From Streptomyces netropsis (GTDB lineage: Bacteria > Actinomycetota > Actinomycetes > Streptomycetales > Streptomycetaceae), in NCBI RefSeq assembly GCF_014203545.1, contig NZ_JACHJG010000013.1, forward strand, positions 124,001 through 188,000: a stretch of DNA of 64,000 bases, read 5' to 3'. The position numbers and the translations under genes were made by a program. Below, in pieces: positions 34,500 to 43,004 of the stretch. Numbering within the stretch: the stretch's first letter is position 1; every line of letters begins with the position of its first letter. Under the pieces are notes generated by a model that saw only the letters and a program-made list of their open reading frames with translations, had not been told where the DNA came from and did not search any database.

Positions 34500-35725
34500 C
34501 AGACCGGACCACGGCCCCCGCTCTCCCCCAACCCTTCGTGGGGACGTTCTTCACCGACCCCTACCCCGTCTACGCGCGGCTGCGCGAGGCCGCGCCCGTG
34601 CACCGCATCGCGCTGCCGGACGGCTCCCCGGTGTGGCTCGTGACCCGGGAGGCCGATGTACGCGCCGGCATCACCGATCCGCGGCTGTCGGTCAACAAGG
34701 ACCGCTCCGGCGTGGGCTACAAGGGCTTCTCCCTGCCCCCGGCGCTGGACGCCAACCTCCTCAACATCGACCCCGAGGACCATCTGCGGCTGCGCCGCCT
34801 GGTCTCGAAGGGCTTCACCCCGCGGCGCGTCGAGGACCTGCGGGGGCGCGTACAGGCCGCGGCAGACCGGCTCGCCGACGAACTCGCGGTCCGCGAAGGC
34901 CCCGTCGACGTCGTCGCCGCCTTCGCCAATCCGCTGCCGCTGGTCGTCATCGGGGATCTGCTCGGGGTGCCGGAGCCGGACCGCCGGCCCTTCTCGGAGC
35001 GGGTCGCGACCATGCTCGCCCCGGAGCACCCGGGGCAGATCGTGGAGGCCGTGGACCACATCCACCGCTTCCTGGTGGACCTCGTCGCGGCCCGTCGGGC
35101 GGATCCCGGCGACGACCTCCTCTCGGCGCTCATCGCGGCCCGCGACGACGGCGACCGGCTCAGTGAGGACGAGCTGGTCTCCCTGGCCTTCCTGATCCTC
35201 ATGGCCGGCAGCGAGAACGCCCAGCACCTGATCAGCGGCGGTCTGCTGACCCTGCTGAGCCACCCCGGCCAGCTCGCCGAGGTACGGGCCGACCCGGCGC
35301 TGCTGCCCGCGGCCGTGGAGGAGCTGCTGCGCTACGCGCACCCCAATCAGATGGCCATCCGCCGCTTCCCCACCGAGCCCGTCGAGTTCGGCGGGGTACG
35401 CATCCCGGTCGGCGACACGGTGCTGCTCTGCCTGGCCTCCGCCCACCGCGACCCCGCCCGCTACCCGGACCCGGACCGCTTCGACGTCCACCGGGCGGAC
35501 AAGGCGCATCTCGCGCTCGGCCAGGGCATCCACTACTGCCTCGGGGCACCGCTGGCCCGGATGGAGATCCAGATCGCCCTGGAGACGCTGCTGCGCCGGT
35601 TCCCCCGCCTGGAGCTCACCGTGCCCGCGGACCGGCTGCGCTGGCGCACCTCGTTCCGCTCGCACGCCCTCAGGGAGCTGCCCGTCACGGTGCGGGCGAA
35701 TCCGGAGAAGCCGGAGAAGGATTAG
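34496..35725 (+). CDS. Cytochrome P450 lacking the usual I-helix threonine
   Basis: 409 aa. The heme-binding loop is LGQGIHYCLGAPLARME, with Cys348 as the heme ligand. The ExxR pair is in AVEELLRYAHP. The I helix reads LMAGSENAQHL: at the normal AGxxT position the residue is Asn241, with Ala242 after it. Most P450s have a threonine there that helps O2 activation, so this enzyme may use another proton route or may catalyse a different reaction. The ferredoxin partner is not next to it. Translation is coupled to the DUF6545 gene (ATGA). Its end overlaps the convergent PP2C gene by 41 nt. Confidence 0.92.
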   Translation: MTDRTTAPALPQPFVGTFFTDPYPVYARLREAAPVHRIALPDGSPVWLVTREADVRAGITDPRLSVNKDRSGVGYKGFSLPPALDANLLNIDPEDHLRLRRLVSKGFTPRRVEDLRGRVQAAADRLADELAVREGPVDVVAAFANPLPLVVIGDLLGVPEPDRRPFSERVATMLAPEHPGQIVEAVDHIHRFLVDLVAARRADPGDDLLSALIAARDDGDRLSEDELVSLAFLILMAGSENAQHLISGGLLTLLSHPGQLAEVRADPALLPAAVEELLRYAHPNQMAIRRFPTEPVEFGGVRIPVGDTVLLCLASAHRDPARYPDPDRFDVHRADKAHLALGQGIHYCLGAPLARMEIQIALETLLRRFPRLELTVPADRLRWRTSFRSHALRELPVTVRANPEKPEKD

Positions 35726-37832
35726 GCGGTTCGCTGACGGGGTCCGGCTCTGCACGGACCCGTGCGATGAGCAGGGCGACGTCGTCGTCGTTGCCCTCGG
35801 GCAGGTCCTTCAGCAGCAGGTCGCAGGTGGCCTCCGGCTCCCGGGGCGGGCCGTCGAGCAGGGCGAGCAGGGCCTCCAGGCGGGAGTCGATGGCCTGGTC
35901 GCGGGTCTCCACCAGGCCGTCGGTGTAGAGGATCAGCTGGTCGCCGGGGGCCAGGTCCACGCTGACGCTCTCGAAGGGGATGCCGCCGACGCCGAGCGGG
36001 GCCCCGGTGGGGAGTTCGACCAGTTCGGGGCGGTGGCCGGGGCGGAGGACGACGGGCGGCAGATGCCCGGCGTTGGCCACGCAGGCCCGCCCGCGCTCGG
36101 GGTCGTAGACGGCGTAGACGCAGGTGGCGATCATCTGGTCGAGCCCGGAGGCGGTGTCGTCGAGGTGGCGCAGCACCTGTGCCGGGTCGATGCCGAGGCC
36201 GGTCAGGGTGCGGGCGGCGGTGCGCAGCTGTCCCATCGCCGCGGCGGCGTTGATGCCGCTGCCCATCACGTCGCCGACGACGAGGGCGCTCTTGCCGCCG
36301 GGTTGCGGGATGGCGTCGAACCAGTCGCCGCCGACGTTGTTGGCGAGCCCGGCGGGCTGGTAGCGGTAGGCGATGTCCAGGCCCGCCAGCTGCGGGGGCC
36401 GGTGCGGCAGCAGATCGCGCTGGAGGGTGAGGGCGGTGGCGCGTTCGCGCTGGTACCAGCGGGCGTTGTCGATGCAGACCGCGGCGCGGGCGGCCAGTTC
36501 GCCGGCGAGGACGACGTCGTCCTCGCCGAAGGGCGCCGGGTTGCCGATGCGCTTGAGGTCCAGGGCACCGAGCACCTCGCCCCTGGCGATCAGCGGCACC
36601 GCCATGTAGGAGTGCAGCCCGGCGTCGGCCAGCAGGCGGACGGCGGCCTCGTCCCGGGCGATGCGCGGCAGGTCGGCGGCGGTGACGTGGGCGATGTGGA
36701 CGGGGCGGCCGGTGCTGACGCACTGGGTGACCAGCCGGTCGGCGTCGTACTTCGCGATCTGCCCCGGGGGGTCGGCCGCGCGGACGGCCTCGGCGGCCTC
36801 GGCCGTGTCACTCGCCGCCACGGCCAGCGCGCGGAAGACGGCCGCCTGCCCGCCCGGTACGGAACCGGAGCGGGTGCCGCCCAGGACGGTGTCGAGGACG
36901 TCGACGGCGGCCACGTCCGCCAGGTCGGGCACGACGACCTCGGCGAGCTCCCGGGCCGTCTGGTCGAGGTCGAGGGTGGTACCGATCAGTACGGAGGCGT
37001 CGGCGACGAGGGACAGCCTGCGGCGGGCCTCGGCGGCCGCGCGGTGCCGGTCGGTGACGTCCACGACGGAGGTGGCGAGGCCCAGGGGGCGGCCGCCGGC
37101 GTCCTCCAGCCGGTAGTAGGAGACCAGCAGCGCCCGGTCGGGGCCGACGCCGCTGCCCACGGGACGGCCGACGGAGAACTCGTCCAGCAGCGGGATGCCG
37201 GTCTCCATGACCCGGCGCATCGCGGACTCGATCTGCTCGGTGTCCGCGAACGGCAGCGCGTCCCGGACGGGCCGGCCGAGGTGCCGCTCGGCGGGCAGGT
37301 CGTTGATGCGCTCCAGGGCGGGGTTGACCAGGACGTACCGCAGCTCGGTGTCCAGCACGGCGAGCCCGATCGGGGACTGGGCCACCAGCCGGAGCGACAG
37401 CGCAAGGTCCCGTTCGACGTCCCGCAGGACCGCCTGGTCGGTGGACATCCCGAGGGCGTACAGCCTGCCGTCCTCGTCCTCCAGCCGCATGGTGCGCAGC
37501 TCGATCAGCCGGGAGCCGCCGTTCTTGTGCCGGGCGGGGAAGACACCGGCCCAGCCCCCGCCCTCGCTGACCACCCGGGCGAACTCCGCGAGGACCGTCT
37601 CGAAGTCCTCCTCGGCGACCAGCAGCCGGGCGGCGAACGACCCGAGCGCCTCGGCCGGGGTCCAGCCGAACAGTTCCTCGGCCTGGGGGCTCCACAGCAC
37701 GATGCGGCCGTCCTGGTCCAGGACCACGGCGGCGACGCTCAGTACGTCCAGCAGGCTGCCCGGCTCGTGCCGGGCGGTGTGCCCGGCCGGGATCCGGCCG
37801 GGCTCGGGCCGGAATGTGTCGGCACTGCCCAT
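35685..37832 (-). CDS. PAS-PAS-GAF-PP2C (SpoIIE/RsbU-type) protein phosphatase
   Basis: 715 aa. Two PAS domains (about residues 30-140 with VLDQDGRIVLWSPQAEELFG, and about 150-270 with AVLDTELRYVLVNPALERIN), a GAF domain (about 285-455), and a C-terminal SpoIIE/PP2C domain (about 480-690) with VGGDWFDAIPQPGGKSALVV, VGDVMGSGINAAAAMGQLR, NAGHLPPVVL and ILYTDGLVETR. Metal-binding Asp residues are present. Such proteins dephosphorylate anti-anti-sigma factors in response to small molecules or redox signals. ATG 37832 has GGAGGGAGG nearby on the minus strand. The signal is unknown. Confidence 0.92.
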   Translation of the reverse strand: MGSADTFRPEPGRIPAGHTARHEPGSLLDVLSVAAVVLDQDGRIVLWSPQAEELFGWTPAEALGSFAARLLVAEEDFETVLAEFARVVSEGGGWAGVFPARHKNGGSRLIELRTMRLEDEDGRLYALGMSTDQAVLRDVERDLALSLRLVAQSPIGLAVLDTELRYVLVNPALERINDLPAERHLGRPVRDALPFADTEQIESAMRRVMETGIPLLDEFSVGRPVGSGVGPDRALLVSYYRLEDAGGRPLGLATSVVDVTDRHRAAAEARRRLSLVADASVLIGTTLDLDQTARELAEVVVPDLADVAAVDVLDTVLGGTRSGSVPGGQAAVFRALAVAASDTAEAAEAVRAADPPGQIAKYDADRLVTQCVSTGRPVHIAHVTAADLPRIARDEAAVRLLADAGLHSYMAVPLIARGEVLGALDLKRIGNPAPFGEDDVVLAGELAARAAVCIDNARWYQRERATALTLQRDLLPHRPPQLAGLDIAYRYQPAGLANNVGGDWFDAIPQPGGKSALVVGDVMGSGINAAAAMGQLRTAARTLTGLGIDPAQVLRHLDDTASGLDQMIATCVYAVYDPERGRACVANAGHLPPVVLRPGHRPELVELPTGAPLGVGGIPFESVSVDLAPGDQLILYTDGLVETRDQAIDSRLEALLALLDGPPREPEATCDLLLKDLPEGNDDDVALLIARVRAEPDPVSEPPNPSPASPDSPAP

Positions 37833-38024
37833 GCGAGGACCTCCCTCCGCCCGCTCGGGGTGGTGCGGCGGCCTCGTGCCGGTCTGCCTGTCCCTCTTTC
37901 CTCGTCCCGTGCGCCGCAGCGACTTCCATGGTCTCTCCGAACCGGCCCACCTCGCAGCCCGCGGCGCCGGGGAAGCACCACCGGCGGCGGCCCGGAAGCG
38001 GTCCACGGGAGGTCACCGCCCCGG

Positions 38025-38483
38025 TCAGGCCCCGGGCGTGCCCGCCGGGATGCGCAGCGTGAACCAGACGGTCTTCCCCTCGTCGCACGCGTGGTGGCCC
38101 CACTGGGCGGCGATCTGCTCGACCAGCCACATCCCCCGCCCGTTCTCGCTGTCCGGCCCGGCCTCGGCGCAGTGGGGCAGCAGCCCGCCGGCGTCGGTGA
38201 CCTGGGCGACCAGGTGGTCGAAGGCGCGGGTGAGGACGAGGCGGACGTCACCGGCCGCCATCGGGACGTGCACGATGGCGTTGGTGACGAGTTCGGAGAG
38301 CAGGAGCGTGGTGTCCGCCGCGAGCTCGGCGAGCCCCCACTCGCTCAGCCGGCGCTCGGAGAAGCGCCGCGCGGCCGCGACGGACCGGGTCGAGGAGGGC
38401 AGCGAGATGGTGTGCGAGGGCAGACCGGGCGGCAGGTAGTGCGGCGCCCAGCGCGAGGGCGGGCTGTGCATGCACAGCGGCAT
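38025..38483 (-). CDS. ATP-binding anti-sigma-factor-like protein (HATPase_c, RsbW type)
   Basis: 152 aa from ATG 38483; longer starts at 38633 and 38747 are open and cannot be excluded, since no start has a good ribosome site. The GHKL motif ELVTNAIVH (N box) and DSENGRGMWLVEQIAAQWG (G box) show an RsbW-like ATP-binding domain. Streptomyces has many of these orphan proteins, which may regulate sigma factors. It lies 192 nt upstream of the PP2C gene on the same strand, so the two could oppose each other in one switch. Confidence 0.8.
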   Translation of the reverse strand: MPLCMHSPPSRWAPHYLPPGLPSHTISLPSSTRSVAAARRFSERRLSEWGLAELAADTTLLLSELVTNAIVHVPMAAGDVRLVLTRAFDHLVAQVTDAGGLLPHCAEAGPDSENGRGMWLVEQIAAQWGHHACDEGKTVWFTLRIPAGTPGA

Positions 38484-39009
38484 GCCGCGGCCCCCGTGGC
38501 CGAGGAGTCGCTGCGGGTGCGGCGCCCGGGTCCGGAGGGGGTCGGGGACGCCGGGGGCCCCGGGAGCGGGGAAGGCTCCGGGAAAGACATGGGCCGTATG
38601 CGAGGAGCTCAGGATGTGGCTACTGGGAGGCATAGGGGGCTCTGGCAATCGACTAGCGCGAAGGGCGCTGAACGAGGACTCGTCTCCGACGCCTGGGCGG
38701 CCCTGGGGGCTGTGCGGACCGCTCGTCTTCGCATGGGGATTTCCCACATTCGCTCGATTTCCGCCAGAGGTCTATACCCTATGGGTGACGATGGGCCTGC
38801 GGAGCGCTATCCCCGCAGGTGGGGTGGTTGCAAGGGCATAAAGTCCCGGTGTGCAAAAGGCGGGCAAAGACCCTGAACGGCCGCGCGCACCGGGTGCCGC
38901 GAGGATCACGAGCGGGCGCGAGCCCGCCGGAACGCCTCCGGCGGACCCGCCGGTCGCCAAAGGCGCCCCCGCGGGTCCGCTGGTCGCCCGCGTCCGCGGG
39001 GCGTGACGG

Positions 39010-39663
39010 CTAGGCCGTTCTCGGGCATTCCTTCCAGGACAGGTGGTAGACGGTGTTGATGTCGCCGTCCGTCGAGTCCATCGTCATGAAGCTCGTCGTC
39101 CTGCTCGGGTCCGAGCTGCCGGCGCCGACGCGGAGTTCGGTGTTGATGTTGAAGTTCCGCTTCTCACCGCAGGGCGCCCAGACCAGCGCGCCGACCGGAA
39201 CCCGGTCGTTCGCCTGCCAGTTGTCCTTGTACGGACCCCTGAAGGCGTGGCTGCTCGGCGTGGTCGCGGACGACCCCTGGAAGTAGTACGACGCCTTCTG
39301 GGTGCCGACGGCACCGGACTCCAGGGACGCGAATCCGCGGTAGTCGGCACTGGCGATCGCGTAGGTGAAGCCCTGCGGCACGTGCACGATCAGGTTCAGC
39401 TGGCAGTTCTTGCGGAAGTCGGTCGGCTTGGAACCGACGCCCACCTGGGCGAGGTAGTCGCTGTAGGTGACGGTGAAGGCCGTGTTGTCGGGGGCGACGG
39501 CCACCGCCGCGGTTCCCGCGGGACATCCCGACCCATTGACGGTCGCTATCTCGATCACGATTTTGTCGGGGGGCGGGGTGATGAGGGACGCGGGGTTGTG
39601 CGTGGCGAGCGGCGCGGCGAGTAATGCCGCGATCGCGCTGCCGGTGAGAATGCCGCCGGGCAT
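39010..39663 (-). CDS. DUF4360 secreted protein
   Basis: 217 aa with an N-terminal signal peptide (MPGGILTGSAIAALLAAPLA). The mature domain has VIEIATVNGSGCPAGTAAVA, FTVTYSDYLAQVGVG, FRKNCQLNLIVHVPQGFTYA and WKECPRTA at the end, which matches the DUF4360 family of secreted beta-sandwich proteins. Four cysteines could form two disulfides. Role unknown; fungal relatives are also cell-surface proteins. ATG 39663 follows AGGAGAACCC. Confidence 0.85.
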   Translation of the reverse strand: MPGGILTGSAIAALLAAPLATHNPASLITPPPDKIVIEIATVNGSGCPAGTAAVAVAPDNTAFTVTYSDYLAQVGVGSKPTDFRKNCQLNLIVHVPQGFTYAIASADYRGFASLESGAVGTQKASYYFQGSSATTPSSHAFRGPYKDNWQANDRVPVGALVWAPCGEKRNFNINTELRVGAGSSDPSRTTSFMTMDSTDGDINTVYHLSWKECPRTA

Positions 39664-40116
39664 GGGTTCTCCTGTCGATTGTCTTCGCGCCCTACGGCGC
39701 GAGGGGAAGACGAAAGGATCCTGAAGTGCCCGCACCGCGGGAATCACGGCTGTGAATTCACGCTTTCCCCTGAGCGGTAGGGGCGGGTCGATGGGGTGCC
39801 GACTCGGCTGCGGGAGCGTCAGGAGTCAGTGGTTCCGGACCGACGAAAGAGCCATGGACCACGGCATTGTCCTTCGAGCACGGTTTTGATACGAGCATGC
39901 ACATGCCAAGCCACTGTGCTGCCCTCCTGCGGTCCGTAGGACTGGGAGCGTTCGAATAATAGGGAGCGGCACGCGCGTTGGCTAGAGTTCGCACCGGTGA
40001 TCCGTTTCGGCTCTTTGGCTCAAAAGGAATGGGCCGCCGAACGCCGCTTCCCGGGCGTTTACTTCTCGCTTCAAGCAGTGCCGCCCGAGAGTTTTCCGAT
40101 CGGGTCCACAACGGGC
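39664..40116. other. Spacer with one candidate small gene and a -10-like element
   Basis: 453 nt between DUF4360 and dimethylargininase. The frame complement(39758-40111) has no ribosome site and a noise-like composition. The best candidate for a gene is the small frame at 39819-39914. TATTAT on the minus strand (39956-39961) resembles a -10 hexamer for it. The rest shows nothing I can name. Confidence 0.4.
39819..39914 (-). CDS. Candidate 31-aa small protein with ideal ribosome site
   Basis: 31 codons from GTG 39914: VAWHVHARIKTVLEGQCRGP then WLFRRSGTTDS. AGGAGG lies at complement(39923-39928), 8 nt before the GTG, which is the best match in this spacer. A TATTAT -10-like hexamer lies 28 nt further upstream. 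The peptide is basic with two Trp and one Cys, and no signal peptide is visible. A leader or regulatory peptide is possible; no family is recognised. Confidence 0.45.
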   Translation of the reverse strand: MAWHVHARIKTVLEGQCRGPWLFRRSGTTDS

Positions 40117-40896
40117 CTACAACTCGCGCAACCGCACCGACAGGCAGGTCACGCAGCCCTCCAGTTTCTCGAACTCGCCGATGTCCACCACTACCGGCCG
40201 ATATCCCAGGCCGGCGTAGAGCGCGGCCGTCCTCGGGGCACTGGCGGCCATCAACAGCCGGTCGCCGCCCAGCAGCACGACGTGCGCACCGGACTCCTCG
40301 GGCACCGGCAGGAAGCGCGGGAAGAGGGACGGCTCGTCGACGAGCGACGGGTGCCCGACGACCGTGCCGTCGGGGAGCGCGGTCACCGCGGACTTCAGGT
40401 GCAGCACCTTGGCGCCGCCCCCGAGGGGGACGGCCACCACCCGGGCGCCCAGCGGGCCGAAGACCGCGCGCAACTGCCGTACGCCGTCCGCGTTCGTACG
40501 TCCACCCCGGCCTACGTAGAGGGTGTCGCCGACCTTGAGGACGTCGCCGCCGTCGAGCGTGCCGGGCTCACGGATCCGGTCGACGGAGCAGCCGAGCGCC
40601 GCGACGGCCTCCTTCGCCCCCGCCCTCTCGGCCCGGCGCCCGGCCGCGCCGGAACGGGCGATGAGGGCGACGTTCCGGAAGACCACCATGGTGTCCTCGA
40701 TGAAGACCCCGTCCGGGCAGTCGTCGGCGGGGGTGGCCTCGACGGTCCGCCAGCCGTGCGCGCGCAGCGCCTCGACGTAGCCGTGCCATTGGCGCAGGGC
40801 GAGCGCGGCGTCGACGGGGGTGCGTTCGATGTGGGTCACCAGACCCTCGGCGAGCCGGGGCCCCGGGCGGCGCACCAGGGCGGTTTTGCCGGACAT
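40117..40896 (-). CDS. ddaH: Dimethylarginine dimethylaminohydrolase (dimethylargininase)
   Basis: 259 aa. Hydrolyses N-omega-methylated arginines to citrulline and methylamines. Guanidino-modifying family residues are visible: VFIEDTMVVF (about residues 64-73), PGTLDGGDVLKVGDTLYVGR (about 111-130, with the DGGD turn), VLHLKSAVTAL (catalytic His about 164), and the terminal EGCVTCLSVRLREL with the nucleophile Cys near residue 247. ATG 40896 gives a normal N-terminus. It is divergent from the small 2Fe-2S protein gene (55 nt apart). Confidence 0.9.
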   Translation of the reverse strand: MSGKTALVRRPGPRLAEGLVTHIERTPVDAALALRQWHGYVEALRAHGWRTVEATPADDCPDGVFIEDTMVVFRNVALIARSGAAGRRAERAGAKEAVAALGCSVDRIREPGTLDGGDVLKVGDTLYVGRGGRTNADGVRQLRAVFGPLGARVVAVPLGGGAKVLHLKSAVTALPDGTVVGHPSLVDEPSLFPRFLPVPEESGAHVVLLGGDRLLMAASAPRTAALYAGLGYRPVVVDIGEFEKLEGCVTCLSVRLREL

Positions 40897-40951
40897 ACAG
40901 TCATCCTCTCGTCAACGGACGGACGGGCCCGGCCTGCGTATCATCGGGCCG

Positions 40952-41365
40952 GTGATCTCGAACAGCACCCGCCGCGCCCCTTCCGCTCCCGCCCCCTGCC
41001 GGATCACGGTCTGCCGCGGCTGCTGCTGCGGCGACCCGGCGAAGATCCCCGGTGTCGACCACGGCGGGCAGATAGCGAGGCTGCGCGGCGCCGTCGACGG
41101 GGCCGCGCAGGTGCGCGCGTCGGAGTGCCTGGACGTGTGCGACCAGGCGAATGTGATGGTGGTTCAGCCGTCGGCGGCGGGCCGGGCCGCCGGGGGGCGG
41201 CCCGTGTGGCTGGGGCTCGTCAACGACGACGACGCGCTGGCGGACATCGCCGCGTGGGTGCGGGCCGGCGGTCCCGGGCTGGCGGAGCCGCCCGGGGTGC
41301 TGGACCTGTACGCGTTCACGGTCTCGCGGCGGGTGAGCCAGGGGCTGGGCGGCTCGGAGGCCTGA
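40952..41365 (+). CDS. Thioredoxin-like (2Fe-2S) ferredoxin family protein
   Basis: 137 aa from GTG 40952. Cysteines occur in the cluster CRGCCCGDP (residues about 20-28) and in SECLDVCDQANV (about 53-64), the Cx4-12C...Cx3C type of arrangement for thioredoxin-like 2Fe-2S proteins. Residues after 75 form a small globular end (VWLGLVNDDDALADIAAWVR). The electron partner is unknown. It is divergent from ddaH and convergent with the permease gene, 6 nt apart. Confidence 0.75.
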   Translation: MISNSTRRAPSAPAPCRITVCRGCCCGDPAKIPGVDHGGQIARLRGAVDGAAQVRASECLDVCDQANVMVVQPSAAGRAAGGRPVWLGLVNDDDALADIAAWVRAGGPGLAEPPGVLDLYAFTVSRRVSQGLGGSEA

Positions 41366-41371
41366 GACCGG

Positions 41372-42910
41372 TCAGCGGCGGGACGACTCGGACAAGGGGG
41401 CGGCCGCCGCCTTCTCCAGCAGGAACGCCTCGTTGCCCAGCCCGATCCGGGCGTGCCGCTCCGGCCGCGCGGACTTCAGCACCAGCCCGTAGACCAGCCC
41501 GAGGACGACGGCCGCGGCGACGATGCCCGGCAGTACCCAGCGCAGGACGGAACCGGGGTCGGCGCCGAGCAGCACGTCGAAGTCCTTGACCGCGTAGACG
41601 AGGATGCCGAGCAGCGCGAGCCCGGCGACGCCGGAGGCCACCAGCCGCGGGGCCTGGGCACGGGCCGCGCCCCGCCGGACGAAGAAGACGATGACCGCGG
41701 CGCTCGCGGCGGCCATCAGGACGATGATGCCGAGCGCCCCGACGTTGCCCATCCAGGTGAACAGCCGCTGGACGGGCGCGGTCGGGTCGCCGTGCGGCTT
41801 GTCGTCGGTGATCGCGAAGAGCAGGACGGCGAGCAGCGAGACGACGCTCTGGAGCAGCGAGCCGTGGGCGGGCGCGCCACTGGCCTTGGAGGTCCGGCCG
41901 AAGGCGGCGGGCAGCAGGCCCTCGCGGCCCATGGCGAAGGCGTAGCGGGCGACGACGTTGTGGAAGCTGAGCATCGCGGCGAACATGCCGGTGACGTAGA
42001 AGACGTGCATCACGTCGGTGAAGGTGTTCCCGAACCGGTCGGCGGTGAGGGCGAACAGCAGGTTCGGGCCTTCCTTCCGGGACTCGCCGACGATCTGCGA
42101 AGGCCCGGCGGCGACGCTCAGCGCCCAGGAGCTGACGGCGTAGAAGAGGGTGACGAAGCCGACGGCGAGGAAGGTCACCCGGGCGACGACCTCCTGCGGA
42201 CGGGTGGTCTCCTCGGCGTACACGGCGGCCTGCTCGAAGCCGACGAAGGAGGCGATGGTGAAGCAGAGCGCGGTGCCCAGGCCGGCGCCACCGAGGGTCT
42301 CGGGGTTGAACGCGTGCAGCGAGAAGCCGTCCTTGCCGGGGCTCGCGACACCCGCGACGTCGAAGACGGCGACCATGGCGCACTCGACGAGCAGCAGCAC
42401 GCCGAGGACCTTGGCGTTGAGGTCTATCTTGAGCCAGCCGAGGGCACCGACGATCAGCACGGCGCCCAGCGCGGGCAGCCACCACGCGACGTCGACGTGC
42501 AGGTACGTGGCGAGCAGCCCGGAGAGTTCGTAGCCGAAGATGCCGTAGATCGCGAACTGCATGGCGCTGTAGGCGACCAGCGCGACGACGGAGGCGGCGG
42601 CGCCGGCCGTGCCGCCGAGGCCGCGGGCGATGTAGGCGTAGAAGGCCCCGGCATTGTGGACGTGGCGGCTCATCTCGGCGTAGCCGAAGCCGAACAGCGT
42701 CAGCACCACGCCGAGGATGACGTAGAGGAGGGGCTGCCCGACGATGCCCATGGTCCCGTAGGTGGTGGGCATGACGCCGGCCGTGACCATCAGGGGCGCG
42801 CTGGCGGCGACCACCGACAGCAACAGTCCGGCCAGGCCTATCCGGTCGGCGCGCAGGCGTCTGTCCTGGCCCTTGAAGGTGCTGATCTCGCTCGTGGTGC
42901 CCGTCGACAT
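41372..42910 (-). CDS. APC-superfamily amino acid permease
   Basis: 512 aa with about 12 transmembrane helices. Segments: GLLLSVVAASAPLMVTAGVM (TM1 region), FGYAEMSRHVHNAGAFYAYI (TM2-3 loop typical of APC), IASFVGFEQAAVYAEETTRP (TM6 loop) and VVARYAFAMGREGLLPAAFG, the signature loop after TM8. The substrate is not predictable; ethanolamine- or amino-acid-type APC members share this pattern. ATG 42910 is the start. It is likely monocistronic. Confidence 0.88.
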   Translation of the reverse strand: MSTGTTSEISTFKGQDRRLRADRIGLAGLLLSVVAASAPLMVTAGVMPTTYGTMGIVGQPLLYVILGVVLTLFGFGYAEMSRHVHNAGAFYAYIARGLGGTAGAAASVVALVAYSAMQFAIYGIFGYELSGLLATYLHVDVAWWLPALGAVLIVGALGWLKIDLNAKVLGVLLLVECAMVAVFDVAGVASPGKDGFSLHAFNPETLGGAGLGTALCFTIASFVGFEQAAVYAEETTRPQEVVARVTFLAVGFVTLFYAVSSWALSVAAGPSQIVGESRKEGPNLLFALTADRFGNTFTDVMHVFYVTGMFAAMLSFHNVVARYAFAMGREGLLPAAFGRTSKASGAPAHGSLLQSVVSLLAVLLFAITDDKPHGDPTAPVQRLFTWMGNVGALGIIVLMAAASAAVIVFFVRRGAARAQAPRLVASGVAGLALLGILVYAVKDFDVLLGADPGSVLRWVLPGIVAAAVVLGLVYGLVLKSARPERHARIGLGNEAFLLEKAAAAPLSESSRR

Positions 42911-43004
42911 GGCGGGGGTCGTCCTTCCCGTGGGGGGTGAGCGGGGTTGGGGGTGCGCACGCGACCGGCGGGGACGCGCGCGGGTGGCGCGGGGTCCGCG
43001 CGGG

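Noticed and set aside
36033..38876. 947-codon frame antisense to the PP2C gene
   Set aside because: No domain, no ribosome site; the minus strand has PAS, GAF and PP2C motifs throughout.
38851..39006. 51-codon frame starting GTG (VQKAGKDPERPR...)
   Set aside because: No ribosome site and no recognisable family; it may be noise or a remnant, so it is not listed as a gene.
39758..40111. 117-codon minus-strand frame
   Set aside because: No ribosome site at any start; the composition is noise-like and the small frame with AGGAGG inside it is the better candidate.
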